Shown: positions 31,999 through 40,664 of the stretch, in pieces
How the letters are laid out: each line of letters opens with the position of its first letter
Position numbering within the stretch: position 1 is the first letter of the stretch
NCBI GenBank assembly: GCA_903906635.1
Contig: CAIVLE010000057.1
Coordinates: 1-59,517 of the forward strand
Length of the DNA: 59,517 nt
Direction: 5' to 3'
From: an uncultured Burkholderiales bacterium
GTDB lineage: Bacteria > Pseudomonadota > Gammaproteobacteria > Burkholderiales > Burkholderiaceae_C
Notes under the pieces: generated by a model
What the model saw: only the letters and a program-made list of their open reading frames with translations
Told to the model about the DNA's origin: nothing
Databases searched by the model: none
Translations under genes and position numbers: made by a program

Positions 31999-32994
31999 AT
32001 GAAACTCTCTCAAAAACGCGTGCTGCTCAAACAGTTGTGGTTCACTGGCATGCTGGCCCTGGCCAGTGTCTCCTCGGTGCACGCCCAGGCGGACTATCCC
32101 AACAAGCCCGTGAGCGTCATCGTGGCCTATGCGCCTGGTGGCCAAGGCGACGTGTTTGCGCGCATGGTGAGTGACAAACTCTCCACGCTCTACAAGCAGC
32201 CGATGGTGGTAGACAACAAGCCAGGGGTCTCAGGCACAGTGGGCACACGCATTGCGGCCAAAGCCAAAAACGATGGTTACACCTTGTTCTTGGGACAAAC
32301 GGGTGAGATCACCGTCAACCGCGTGCTCATGAAAGACCTGGGTTACGACCCCATGAAAGAGCTGGTGCCGGTGGTGCTCATCGGCAATGCGCCCTTGATC
32401 ATGCTTGCTCCTGCGGATGCGCCTTACAACACGGTGGCCGAGTTCATCCAAATGGCACGCGCCAAACCCGGCGAGTTCAGTTATGGCTCGGTCGGCGCTG
32501 GCACGCCTGGCCACCTGTCGGCCGTAGCCTTGGCCCTCGGGGCCAAGCTCAACATGGTCCACGTGCCCTACAAAGGCGTGGGCCCTTTGATGTCCGATCT
32601 GATGGCCGGTCGCTTGCAAGCTTTCTTCAGCAGCGCCTCAGCCGCAATGCCGCAAATTAAAGGCGGCAAGCTCAAAGCGTTGGGGGTGACCACCACGCGT
32701 CGCATGAGCTCACTCCCCAACGTCCCCACGGTGGCCGAAGCAGGTTTACCGGGCTTTAGTTACACACTGTGGGGTGGCTTGTTCGCGCCTGCAGGTACCC
32801 CAGCCGATGTGATCGAGCGCCTCAACCGAGACGTCAACACCGTGCTGGCCGCACCTGATCTTCGCGCACGCTTGGAAGGCGACAACATGGCGGTGCCCAA
32901 AAACACACCGGCCGAATTTGCCGACTACGTGCGCAGCGAAGCCCTCAAATTTGAAAAACTCGTCAAAGACGCGGACCTCAAACTTGAGCAATGA
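31999..32994 (+). CDS. Bug-family periplasmic receptor, catabolic operon copy 3
   Basis: A 331-residue TctC-like receptor with signal peptide (WFTGMLALASVSSVHAQ). Motifs are YPNKPVSVIVAYAPGGQGD, MVVDNKPGVSGTVGTR, YDPMKELVPVVLI, HVPYKGVGPLMSDLMAGRLQ and GTPADVIERLNRDVN. It starts 16 bases after copy 2. Residues at the ligand loop (APGGQGDVFAR) differ from copies 1 and 2, where APGG is followed by xxDxxAR with P or T, suggesting a different ligand. Confidence 0.92.
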   Translation: MKLSQKRVLLKQLWFTGMLALASVSSVHAQADYPNKPVSVIVAYAPGGQGDVFARMVSDKLSTLYKQPMVVDNKPGVSGTVGTRIAAKAKNDGYTLFLGQTGEITVNRVLMKDLGYDPMKELVPVVLIGNAPLIMLAPADAPYNTVAEFIQMARAKPGEFSYGSVGAGTPGHLSAVALALGAKLNMVHVPYKGVGPLMSDLMAGRLQAFFSSASAAMPQIKGGKLKALGVTTTRRMSSLPNVPTVAEAGLPGFSYTLWGGLFAPAGTPADVIERLNRDVNTVLAAPDLRARLEGDNMAVPKNTPAEFADYVRSEALKFEKLVKDADLKLEQ

Positions 32995-33046
32995 CGACCC
33001 CGTCTTTGGCACATCACTTTCCTTTTCAACCCACGATCAGTTATTT

Positions 33047-34102
33047 ATGAAAATTGTTGTTCTACCCGGCGACGGCATTGGCCCCGAAACCATGGCGGTC
33101 ACCGTCGATGTGCTGCAAGCCGCCTCCAAGCGCTTTCACCTTGGCCTTGAGTTGCTACACGACATCGCAGGCCACGCCAGCTTGCAGCAACACGGTGCGA
33201 CCGTGACAGATGCGCTGTTGGAGAAAGTCAAAAACGCCGATGGCCTCATGCTTGGCCCCATGGCAACCTACGACTTCAAAGACGAAGCCAAAGGGGAAAT
33301 CAACCCATCCAAGTTTTTCCGAAAAAGCTTGGACCTGTTTGCCAACATCCGCCCAGCACGCACCTACCCGGGCGTAAAAACCATCACCTCGGCATTTGAC
33401 CTGGTGGTGGTGCGCGAAAACACCGAAGGCTTTTATGCCGACCGCAACGTGGAGTCTGGCAACAGCGAGATTTTGATCACCCCCGACGTCGCCATCTCGC
33501 TGCGCCGCATCACGCGCGAATGCTGCGAGCGCATTGCGCGCAGCGCCTTTGAACTGGCGATGCAACGCAAGCGCCACCTGACGCTGGTGCACAAACACAA
33601 TGTGCTCAAAGTCACCGATGGCATGTTCTTGGATGCCTGCCACCGTGTCGCCCAAGACTTCCCCGAAGTCACCGTGGACGACTTCATCGTTGACGCCATG
33701 ATGGCCCACGTGGTGCGCGCCCCGGCACGATTTGATGTGATCGTGACCACCAACATGTTTGGCGATATCTTGTCGGACCTCACCGCAGAACTCTCTGGTA
33801 GCTTGGGGCTAGGCGGCTCCTTGAACGCAGGCTTGAACAATGCCATGGGCCAAGCGGCACATGGCTCGGCCCCCGACATTGCGGGCCAAGACATTGCTAA
33901 CCCGTTCTCGCTGGTGTTGTCGGCCTCGATGTTGCTGAGCTGGCATGCCCAGCGCTCAGGCAACGCCGCTTACTTGAGGGCCGCGCAAGCCATCGATCAA
34001 GCCGTGGAAGACTGCATTGCCAACGGCGAATGCACGCGCGACGTGGGCGGCAAGCTGGGCACCCACGCAACCGGTCAGGCCGTGGTGAAACGCTTGGGCT
34101 GA
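33047..34102 (+). CDS. Isopropylmalate/isocitrate/tartrate dehydrogenase-family enzyme
   Basis: A 351-residue member of the beta-decarboxylating dehydrogenase family. MKIVVLPGDGIGPETM is the N-terminal motif. The substrate arginine region is DLFANIRPARTYPG, the catalytic Tyr lies in VVVRENTEGFYAD, and the catalytic Lys in VHKHNVLKVTDGMF. The metal Asp residues lie in VDDFIVDAMMAHVV and NMFGDILSDLTAEL, and the NAD-binding loop is AAHGSAPDIAGQDIANP. The loop GSAPDIAG with no NADP-type Arg/Lys after it suggests NAD. Position at the end of a catabolic operon points to oxidative decarboxylation of a malate- or tartrate-like acid rather than leucine synthesis (family member leuB is normally elsewhere). 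Confidence 0.88.
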   Translation: MKIVVLPGDGIGPETMAVTVDVLQAASKRFHLGLELLHDIAGHASLQQHGATVTDALLEKVKNADGLMLGPMATYDFKDEAKGEINPSKFFRKSLDLFANIRPARTYPGVKTITSAFDLVVVRENTEGFYADRNVESGNSEILITPDVAISLRRITRECCERIARSAFELAMQRKRHLTLVHKHNVLKVTDGMFLDACHRVAQDFPEVTVDDFIVDAMMAHVVRAPARFDVIVTTNMFGDILSDLTAELSGSLGLGGSLNAGLNNAMGQAAHGSAPDIAGQDIANPFSLVLSASMLLSWHAQRSGNAAYLRAAQAIDQAVEDCIANGECTRDVGGKLGTHATGQAVVKRLG

Positions 34103-34172
34103 CAACCAAAACTATGAGCGAGATCGCGCTCAAAAGATGGCCATCCAGGCTATGGCCTTCGTACTGAAGTGT

Positions 34173-35246
34173 TCAGGCACGCCCCAACAAGCGCTGGGCG
34201 TTGCGGCTTTCAATGGCGGTCAGGTCGTTCATGCTGAAGCCCATGGCCATCAGACCTTTCACGTGGTCCAGCGAAGTGCGGTACGGGAAGTCGGTGCCAA
34301 ACACGACCTGCGACACATCCACCAGGTTCAAGAGTGACAGCAGCGCCCCGGGGTGCGAGGCTTGCGCGGTGTCGTAGTAAAAGCTGCGCAAGGTAGGCAG
34401 CACTTGGTCGCTGGGCAAGATTTTGCCGAAATTAGCGTTGAGCTTGGGCAGCATGGTGAGACGCTCTACCAAGAACGGCATGGTGCCCCCCGCATGCGAG
34501 AAGATGAATTTGATGTCTTTGCAGCGCGTGGCGGTTCCGGTGAACAACAGGCTGGTGATGGTACGGGTGGTGTCGGTGGCGAACTCGATGGTCGAGCCCG
34601 GCACACCTTCTTGCAAGTTGCCGCAGCACTTGGGGCTGGACGGGTGGGTGTACAGCACCAGCTTGCGTCGGTTGATTTCGTCCATGATGGGCGCAAACGC
34701 TTTGTCGCCCAACCATTTACCGTCGTAGCTGGTGAGCATGGCAATGCCATTGGCCTTGAGCACATCCACGCTGTAGGCAATCTCAGCCAAAGCACCATCT
34801 ACGTCAAGCATTGGCAAAGTGGCAAAGAAACCAAATTGATTGGGGTAGTCACGAGCCAGCTGGGCACCGTATTCGTTGCTCACACGGGCCATGGCGCGCA
34901 TGGTGGCAGCGTCGCCAAAGCTGGCAGCAGGCGTGGTGGGAGATGTGATGGAGTACGTCACACCGGCTTGGGCCATGTCGTCCAAGGTTTTATTGAGCGA
35001 CCAATTGCGCGCAGGTGGCTCGGCCAGTTTGCGGGTTTCGAGTTCTTTCAAAAACGCGGGGGCCCATACGTGGTGGTGCACATCCACCAAACTGCGCTTG
35101 GCAGCGGCTGGCAAAGGTGCGTCTTTGGAGGAGGTGGCGCATGAGGGCAGCACCGCTGCCGCACCAGCGGCCAACAAGCCCGTTAAAAAGCCACGTCTTG
35201 GGCTGCATTGATTGCAACCATCTTGGAGGTGAAAGGGTTGGGCCAC
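34173..35246 (-). CDS. Exported ACMSD-like amidohydrolase with Tat/lipobox leader
   Basis: A 357-residue amidohydrolase-2 (aminocarboxymuconate-semialdehyde decarboxylase family). It has HxH in VDVHHHVWAP, FIFSHAGGTMPFLVERL, the metal Asp in VVFGTDFPYRT and the ending AIESRNAQRLLGRA. The start is GTG at 35246 with AGGAG six bases upstream; this gives a leader with a twin-arginine SPRRGFLTGLLAAG and a lipobox-like LPSC, so it may be a Tat-exported lipoprotein, unusual for a family that is normally cytoplasmic. It converges with the dehydrogenase gene. The longer frame to 35417 has no ribosome-binding site. Confidence 0.85.
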   Translation of the reverse strand: MAQPFHLQDGCNQCSPRRGFLTGLLAAGAAAVLPSCATSSKDAPLPAAAKRSLVDVHHHVWAPAFLKELETRKLAEPPARNWSLNKTLDDMAQAGVTYSITSPTTPAASFGDAATMRAMARVSNEYGAQLARDYPNQFGFFATLPMLDVDGALAEIAYSVDVLKANGIAMLTSYDGKWLGDKAFAPIMDEINRRKLVLYTHPSSPKCCGNLQEGVPGSTIEFATDTTRTITSLLFTGTATRCKDIKFIFSHAGGTMPFLVERLTMLPKLNANFGKILPSDQVLPTLRSFYYDTAQASHPGALLSLLNLVDVSQVVFGTDFPYRTSLDHVKGLMAMGFSMNDLTAIESRNAQRLLGRA

Positions 35247-35450
35247 GAAAATCTCCTGGGTCTGACAAAGTTGGGGCAACTTTGCCAGAAGACCTGGTGC
35301 TTGCCCATGGGGTTGGCACCAGTGGCCAGTCCCTCGGGCGACTGCTTGCAGTTCAAGCATTTCTTGATATACCTCCAGCGAGGGCGCATCATCCAGCGTT
35401 CCAATGCAATGATTCAATCAGCTTGACTTACCAATTAATCGGAGAAATGT
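35247..35450. other. Intergenic region between divergent genes, 204 bases
   Basis: No gene seen. It holds the RBS of the amidohydrolase on the minus strand, and near its right end the near-palindrome CCAATTAATCGG (35431-35442), whose last bases run into the GGAGAA ribosome-binding site of the DUF2892 gene. Confidence 0.6.
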
Positions 35451-35666
35451 ATGACCTCAAACGTTGGCGGTATTGACCGCATGCTGCGCATCGCAGTAGG
35501 TGCTGTGTTGGTCTGTTTAGCGCTCACCCACACAGTCGGTGTTTGGGGGTATCTGGGCCTGATCGTGTTGGCTACCGGCGTGTTCAGTTTTTGCGGGATG
35601 TACACCTTACTCGGCATCAACACCTGCCCCCTCAAAACCCATACCCATGACGACGCCTCTCATTGA
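35451..35666 (+). CDS. DUF2892 (YgaP-like transmembrane) small membrane protein
   Basis: A 71-residue protein with the DUF2892 pattern: NVGGIDRMLRIAVGAVLV, a hydrophobic segment, then VFSFCGMYTLLGINTCPL. Two membrane helices are likely. Relatives include the C-terminal domain of the rhodanese YgaP and standalone proteins near sulfur and redox genes; the Cys in GINTCPL is conserved. GGAGAA precedes the ATG. Its stop overlaps the end of the convergent MFS gene by seven bases. Confidence 0.88.
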   Translation: MTSNVGGIDRMLRIAVGAVLVCLALTHTVGVWGYLGLIVLATGVFSFCGMYTLLGINTCPLKTHTHDDASH

Positions 35667-36844
35667 GCTGACGCAGGCTTAGTCTTTAAGTGTCCTGACC
35701 ACTGCAACCACATCAGCCCCACGCCAGCCAAGGCCACGGGAAGCAACGACCCCCAGTTGAGCCAGGACCAACCTTGGGTGGTGACCAAGGCACCTGAGGC
35801 AAACGAGGTCACGGCCATGGTGGCAAACACACAAAAGTTGATGGCTGCCTGGGCACGGTTTTTTTCTTGCGCTGCGTAAGCCTGCATCGACAGCGTGGTG
35901 CTTCCAGTGAACAAGAAGTTCCAGCCCACACCCAACATGAACAAGGCCACCAAGAACTGTTGCAAATTGACGCCCGACAAGGCCACCGCAATGCAGGCTA
36001 AGTTCAACAACACGCCCACGCCCATCACGGGCAGCACCCCAAAACGTTTGATCAAGTGTCCGGTCACAAAGCCAGGCGCGAACATGCCAATCACGTGCCA
36101 CTGCAACACCCATGCGGTGTCTGAAAATTCCAACCCACACACTTGCATGGCCAAAGGCGTGGCGGCCATGAGCAGGTTCATCACACCATACCCCAAGGAT
36201 GCGCAAAGCACCGCCACTATGAACACGGGTTGGCGCATGATCACAGCCAAAGACCGCCCCGGGTGGTCGCTGCTAGACGCCACGGGCGCAGGTGCAAACT
36301 CAATGCATGCCATCACCCCCATCGACACCACCGCCACCAAGGCCAGCGCCACATAGGCACCGGCAAAGGGAAACGCCAACAAATTTTTGGTGTACATCGC
36401 CAAGTTGGGGCCAATGATGGCACCGATCAAACCGCCGGCCATCACCAAAGACACCGCTTTTTCGCGGTAATCCACCGTGGTCAATTCAGCTGCGGCAAAA
36501 CGGTACAACTGCGCATTGGCGCTGTAATAGCCCGCAATGAACGTGGTGGCCACCAGCAGCCAAAACGACTGAATCAACACCGCCCAAGCCCCCAGACCTG
36601 CAGATAACAAAGCCACCAACAAGCCCAACTGAAAAGAGCCCTTGCGGCCAAACCGTTGTTGCGACTTGGCCACCAAACCCGTGCTCAGAGCACTGCCCAC
36701 GACATAGCCCATCACAGGCAAAGTGGCCATCCATCCCGCAGGCGCCAAGCTCAACCCCACCAAGCCATTGATGGCGATGAAGGTGACGTTGTTGGTTAAA
36801 AACAAACCTTGCGCGACGGCAAGCAATAAAAGGTGACGGTTCAT
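35660..36844 (-). CDS. Major facilitator superfamily transporter
   Basis: A 394-residue, 12-helix MFS protein (YfkA/UhpC-unrelated, generic). The first helix is LLLLAVAQGLFLTNNVTFIAI, loop 2-3 has KSQQRFGRKGSFQLG with the MFS RxGRK-type motif, and the second half has GHLIKRFGVLPVMGVGVLLN. It lies six bases after the TPP-enzyme gene in the same orientation, so it may export or import that enzyme's substrate or product. No specific substrate signature is visible. Confidence 0.88.
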   Translation of the reverse strand: MNRHLLLLAVAQGLFLTNNVTFIAINGLVGLSLAPAGWMATLPVMGYVVGSALSTGLVAKSQQRFGRKGSFQLGLLVALLSAGLGAWAVLIQSFWLLVATTFIAGYYSANAQLYRFAAAELTTVDYREKAVSLVMAGGLIGAIIGPNLAMYTKNLLAFPFAGAYVALALVAVVSMGVMACIEFAPAPVASSSDHPGRSLAVIMRQPVFIVAVLCASLGYGVMNLLMAATPLAMQVCGLEFSDTAWVLQWHVIGMFAPGFVTGHLIKRFGVLPVMGVGVLLNLACIAVALSGVNLQQFLVALFMLGVGWNFLFTGSTTLSMQAYAAQEKNRAQAAINFCVFATMAVTSFASGALVTTQGWSWLNWGSLLPVALAGVGLMWLQWSGHLKTKPASAQ

Positions 36845-36850
36845 GAAAAC

Positions 36851-38551
36851 CTAAGGTGCAGAGGTGCTGTGGGCTTGGCGCAGTGCGCTCAAGGTGGTGT
36901 TGGGTGTGATGGCTTGTGGGTCGGTACACAGCTCAATGACCGCGCCATGCGCTGCACGTAAGGAAGCTTCAAATGCACCTGCAAAATCATCGGTGTAGTT
37001 GACCCGCCGACCTTCCAAACCATAGGCTTGTGCCAACAAAACAAAGTCTGGGTTCTCAAGTGTAGTGCCGTACACCTTACCAGGAAAGTTAATTTCTTGG
37101 TGCATGCGGATGCTGCCATACATGCGGTTGTTGACCACAATGAACACAATGGGTAAGCGGTGTTGTTTGGCCGTGGCGAGTTCTTGCTCACTCATCAAAA
37201 AACACCCGTCTCCTGCAAAGCACACCACCACGCGGTCGGGATGAACCAGCTTTGCAGCAATGGCCGCGGGCACACCATAGCCCATGGTGCCGCTGATGGG
37301 CCCGAGTTGGGTGTTGAATTGTTGGTGTTGAAAAAAACGATGCACCCACCCGGTGTAATTGCCCGCGCCGTTGGTGACGATGGCATTGGCAGGGAGGCGT
37401 TGGCTCAGCCAGGCCACAATGGTTCCCAAATTCACATTCCCCGGCACTTGGGTGGGCACCAAGGCTGCTTGGTAATCGGCGTTTGCAGTTTGCGTCCAAT
37501 CGGACCATGCGCAGGGGCTGGGCGGCGCAGAGGTGGCCATGTGCGCCAGCGCTTGTGCACACGCGCCCATGCTGGCTTGAATCAATACATCGGCTTGGTA
37601 CACCCGTCCCAATTCTTGGCTGTCTGGGTGAATATGCACCAGGCGCTGCAGGGGACGAGGCGCCTGCAAGAGCGTGTATTCGGCGCTGGTGCTCTCGCTC
37701 AAACGGGTGCCTATGGCTATTACCAAGTCGGCATCTTGGACCCGTTGTGCCAACTTGACATTGACGCCTGGCCCCAAAGCACCGGCATACAGCGCATGGG
37801 TGTTGTTGAACAAATCTTGTCGCCTAAAGCCCGTGCACACCGGCAGGTGAAAACGCTCGGCAAACAGCTGCAGGTCCGCACAAGCTTGTGCGCTCCAGCC
37901 ACTGCCCCCCACGATCAACATGGGGCGACGCGCGCGGACCAGTTCATTCGTCAGTTGGGCCAACTCGTTGGCGCCCGTGTACGTGACAACGCTTTGGTAA
38001 GCCCCCAAATCGCATACATGGGCTTGGGCATACAACAGGTCTTCTGGCACAGAGACCAAGGTGGGCCCAGGCCGCCCAGAGACGGCGGCATGCAAGCAGC
38101 GGCTCACGATTTCGGGAATTCGATCCACCCGATCGACCTGCTCCACACGCTTGACCACTGTCTGAAACACCTGGCCCATGTTCATTTCTTGCCAGGCTTC
38201 TCGGCCCAGAAATTCACTGCGAATTTGCCCCACCAACATCAACATCGGCGTGGAGTCTTGAGCCGCCGTGTGCAGGCCAATGCTGGCCTGGGTGATGCCG
38301 GGTCCTCGTGTGACCAAGCACACCCCTGGACGCCCAGTCAACTTTCCATAGGCCTCCGCCATATGGGCCGCTGCCGCTTCGTGACGGCACACCACCAAGC
38401 GGATGGTGTCTTGGTGGTCGTGCAGCGCGTCGATGATAGGCAAATGGCTTTCACCGGGGACACAAAATACCGTGTCCACGCCGTGCAAGCGCAAAGCATC
38501 GACCAAGACTTGGCCACCCGTGCGCAAGGGCGCTAATGCATGGTCACTCAT
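36851..38551 (-). CDS. Thiamine-diphosphate enzyme, acetolactate synthase large-subunit-like
   Basis: A 566-residue ThDP enzyme with the three POX domains: N-terminal Pyr domain with the activating Glu in VVCRHEAAAAHMAEAYGKLTG, a central domain, and the PP domain with the ThDP/Mg motif VCFAGDGCFLMSEQEL ... VNN. It decarboxylates or ligates a 2-oxo acid; true acetolactate synthases usually sit with ilvN, which is absent, so a benzoylformate, glyoxylate or other oxo-acid enzyme is as likely. ATG at 38551 overlaps the stop of the Bug receptor gene (ATGA), strongly suggesting that the receptor delivers its substrate. Confidence 0.85.
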   Translation of the reverse strand: MSDHALAPLRTGGQVLVDALRLHGVDTVFCVPGESHLPIIDALHDHQDTIRLVVCRHEAAAAHMAEAYGKLTGRPGVCLVTRGPGITQASIGLHTAAQDSTPMLMLVGQIRSEFLGREAWQEMNMGQVFQTVVKRVEQVDRVDRIPEIVSRCLHAAVSGRPGPTLVSVPEDLLYAQAHVCDLGAYQSVVTYTGANELAQLTNELVRARRPMLIVGGSGWSAQACADLQLFAERFHLPVCTGFRRQDLFNNTHALYAGALGPGVNVKLAQRVQDADLVIAIGTRLSESTSAEYTLLQAPRPLQRLVHIHPDSQELGRVYQADVLIQASMGACAQALAHMATSAPPSPCAWSDWTQTANADYQAALVPTQVPGNVNLGTIVAWLSQRLPANAIVTNGAGNYTGWVHRFFQHQQFNTQLGPISGTMGYGVPAAIAAKLVHPDRVVVCFAGDGCFLMSEQELATAKQHRLPIVFIVVNNRMYGSIRMHQEINFPGKVYGTTLENPDFVLLAQAYGLEGRRVNYTDDFAGAFEASLRAAHGAVIELCTDPQAITPNTTLSALRQAHSTSAP

Positions 38552-39510
38552 TCGGCACTGGCTCCAGATTGTTCGATCACTTTTTTCCAATTGTCACGCT
38601 CGCGCACAGAGGCGTGCCTCATGTCTGAGGGTGTGCCTGGCATGGCCTCAAAACTGACGTCGCGCAATTTGGCAACGAAGTCAGCGCTGTTGAGCACCGC
38701 ATTGAGCTCTCGGTTCATGCGCATCACCACGTCTGTAGGCACTTTGTTTTGTGCCACCAGCCCAAACCATGCCGAAGTGGTCATATTGGCAAATCCGCTC
38801 TCGCCCACAGTGGGCACATCGGGCAATTGAAACCAGCGCTTGGCCGAGGTCACGGCCAGCGGCTTGAGTTTGCCTGCACGAATTTGCGGCAGCAGTTGCG
38901 GCAAATTGTCGGTGGTGAATTGCACGTCTGCGGCCAACAAAGCTGCCATGGCCGGCCCATTGCCACGGTAGGGCACATGGATGAGTTCGATGCCCACATT
39001 GGACTTGAACAACTCATTGAGCAAATGCCCTGCACTGCCTGAGCTCGAACTCGAATAACTCATAGGTGCGGGCAAGGTCTTCGCACGTGCGGCCAACTCC
39101 TTGAGTGAGGCCACTGGCATTTGGGGCGAGACCACCAACACGTTGGGGGTTTGTGCAATCAAACCGATCGGTGTCAAATCGGCATCTGGGTCGTAGCCTA
39201 ATTTTTTATAAAGGAATTGGTTGATCGACAACATGGGCAGGGACGCCACCATGAACGCGTGATCGTCCAGGGCTGACTTCACAAAATAGCTGGCTGCCAC
39301 ACCGCCACTTGCGCCTCCCTTGTTTTCAATCACTACGGGTTGCGCCAAGGCTTCAGAGAGCTTTTGCCCCAAGAGACGCGCCAAGATATCAGTCGATCCA
39401 CCTGCGGGGTAAGGCACCAATAACTTGATCGGGCGATTGGGCCAATTCGACTGCGCGCAAGCGCCGCTGCACACGAACAGCGTCAGTGCAATAGCAAACC
39501 ACTTTTTCAT
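38548..39510 (-). CDS. Bug-family receptor translationally coupled to the TPP enzyme
   Basis: A 320-residue TctC-like receptor with signal peptide (FAIALTLFVCSGACAQ). Motifs are RPIKLLVPYPAGGSTDILAR, QPVVIENKGGASGGVAAS, YDPDADLTPIGLI, HVPYRGNGPAMAALLAADVQ and MRMNRELNAV. The ATG at 39510 is chosen over upstream starts because GAGGA lies nine bases before it. Its stop and the ThDP-enzyme start share ATGA, so the two proteins are made in a fixed ratio. Confidence 0.9.
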   Translation of the reverse strand: MKKWFAIALTLFVCSGACAQSNWPNRPIKLLVPYPAGGSTDILARLLGQKLSEALAQPVVIENKGGASGGVAASYFVKSALDDHAFMVASLPMLSINQFLYKKLGYDPDADLTPIGLIAQTPNVLVVSPQMPVASLKELAARAKTLPAPMSYSSSSSGSAGHLLNELFKSNVGIELIHVPYRGNGPAMAALLAADVQFTTDNLPQLLPQIRAGKLKPLAVTSAKRWFQLPDVPTVGESGFANMTTSAWFGLVAQNKVPTDVVMRMNRELNAVLNSADFVAKLRDVSFEAMPGTPSDMRHASVRERDNWKKVIEQSGASAE

Positions 39511-39622
39511 ACGGCAAGTCCTCATCAATAAACCTTCGAACATGCCCTCATTCTTGCGTCCTGGCCAAGGCTCAAGGGGTTCAGCCAGACGGCAAGTGAC
39601 GCCCAGATGACAGGCCAGTGAC

Positions 39623-40249
39623 TCAAGCCATGGGCTTTTTGGCGACAAAGCCCACCAGACCCGACATGCCGTTGTGTGCGCTGCCTTCACTGACTTGTGC
39701 CTCATAGGTTTGCAGATCCTTCACCTCGTAGTTGGGAAAAGATGCGCGCATCAACGCCTCGTCATATAAGTGGTCTAACTCACCCGGCCCCCCGGTGTTG
39801 AACTTCAGCTGCGCTGTGCTGTAACCCTGAATCACCATCACACCACCGGGCTTCAACGATGCATCCATGCGCGCAAAGAGCTGCGCACGTTGATCGGGTC
39901 CGGCAAATTGAAAGAAGATGCCCACCACGTTGTCGTAGTGCGCAAGTGGCCAGCTGAAGGATTGCCAGTCACTGCAATGAAAATTCACTTGCACTTGGTG
40001 TGTTGCAGCCAACTGGTGTGCTTTGCGCACAGCGTTGGACGAAAAATCAAACGCATCGACTTGCAAACCCTGTTTCGCCAGCCACACGCTGTTGCGCCCC
40101 TCACCATCGGCCACTGACAAGGCCGTGCCGGGCATCAAGTGCTGTTGCTGGCTAGCTAAGTAAGCATTGGGTTGTTCGCCAAACAAATAGCCATCGATGT
40201 TGAAGCGATGCTGCCAGCGCTCGAGTGGGTGAGAGAAAACCTTGCTCAT
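39623..40249 (-). CDS. TehB-like class I SAM-dependent methyltransferase
   Basis: A 208-residue methyltransferase. It begins SHPLERWQHRFNIDGYLFGEQPN, with the SAM loop TALSVADGEGRNSVWLA (DGEGRN in place of GxGxG, typical of TehB/thiopurine-type proteins), the acidic loop VDAFDFS, motif IV YDNVVGIFFQF and LKPGGVMVIQGY. Family members methylate tellurite, chalcogens or thiols. It lies divergent to the ArsR-type sulfur sensor, so methylation of a reactive sulfur or selenium species is plausible but not shown. Confidence 0.85.
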   Translation of the reverse strand: MSKVFSHPLERWQHRFNIDGYLFGEQPNAYLASQQQHLMPGTALSVADGEGRNSVWLAKQGLQVDAFDFSSNAVRKAHQLAATHQVQVNFHCSDWQSFSWPLAHYDNVVGIFFQFAGPDQRAQLFARMDASLKPGGVMVIQGYSTAQLKFNTGGPGELDHLYDEALMRASFPNYEVKDLQTYEAQVSEGSAHNGMSGLVGFVAKKPMA

Positions 40250-40341
40250 GATGGATCCTTTTGAAAATAATTCATGTCATGTCAATCTATATTTATTGAA
40301 TATGTTTTTGAATATACTAAAAAATAGTCATACCTTATGTC
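40250..40341. promoter_or_regulatory. AT-rich divergent promoter/operator region of the ArsR sensor
   Basis: The 92-base gap between the methyltransferase and arsR-type genes is strikingly AT-rich compared with its surroundings. TTGAATAT occurs twice (40296-40303 and 40308-40315), twelve bases apart, within a run of ATATT/AATAT half-sites. BigR-type regulators bind AT-rich palindromic boxes of this kind, so this is probably the autoregulatory operator covering both promoters. Confidence 0.6.
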
Positions 40342-40653
40342 ATGAAGAAAAAAACCTTTGACCTCACGAGCATGTATCAGTCAGCTGATCAAGCCTGTCG
40401 CTTGATGAAAGTGCTCTCCAACTCCGACCGACTCATGCTTTTGTGCCAGCTCACAGAGGGCGAAAAGTGTGTGGGTGAACTGCAAGCACTGCTGGGCATC
40501 ATGCAGCCCACCTTGTCACAGCAACTCGGTGTGCTGCGCCGTGAGGGCTTAGTCAGCACCCGACGTGAGGGCAAAAACATTTACTACCAAATCTCCAACC
40601 CACAAGCGCTTGCCGTCATGCACGTCTTGTACGCCAACTTTTGTAACGCTTGA
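40342..40653 (+). CDS. ArsR-family regulator, BigR/SqrR-like persulfide-sensor type
   Basis: A 103-residue winged-helix repressor: ACRLMKVLSNSDRLMLLCQLTEGEKCVGELQ, IMQPTLSQQLGVLRREGLVSTRREGKNIYYQ (in pieces) and VMHVLYANFCNA. Cys35 and Cys101 fall where BigR and SqrR have the two cysteines that form a sulfide-induced polysulfide link; Cys19 and Cys43 are extra. It lacks the ArsR ELCVC metal motif. The next genes are YeeE/YedE sulfur transporters, with the first GTG only 11 bases after its stop, supporting a reactive-sulfur-responsive operon. Confidence 0.9.
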   Translation: MKKKTFDLTSMYQSADQACRLMKVLSNSDRLMLLCQLTEGEKCVGELQALLGIMQPTLSQQLGVLRREGLVSTRREGKNIYYQISNPQALAVMHVLYANFCNA

Positions 40654-40664
40654 AGGAACGACTC

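Noticed and set aside
34116-34131. GAGCG/CGCTC inverted repeat between convergent genes considered as a terminator
   Set aside because: The stem is only five base pairs and the following AAAA is on the wrong strand for the plus-strand gene; too weak to call.
37160-38536. Plus-strand open frame of 458 codons opposite the ThDP-enzyme gene
   Set aside because: Antisense shadow; the opposite strand encodes clear ThDP motifs and this translation is His/Gln-rich without domains.
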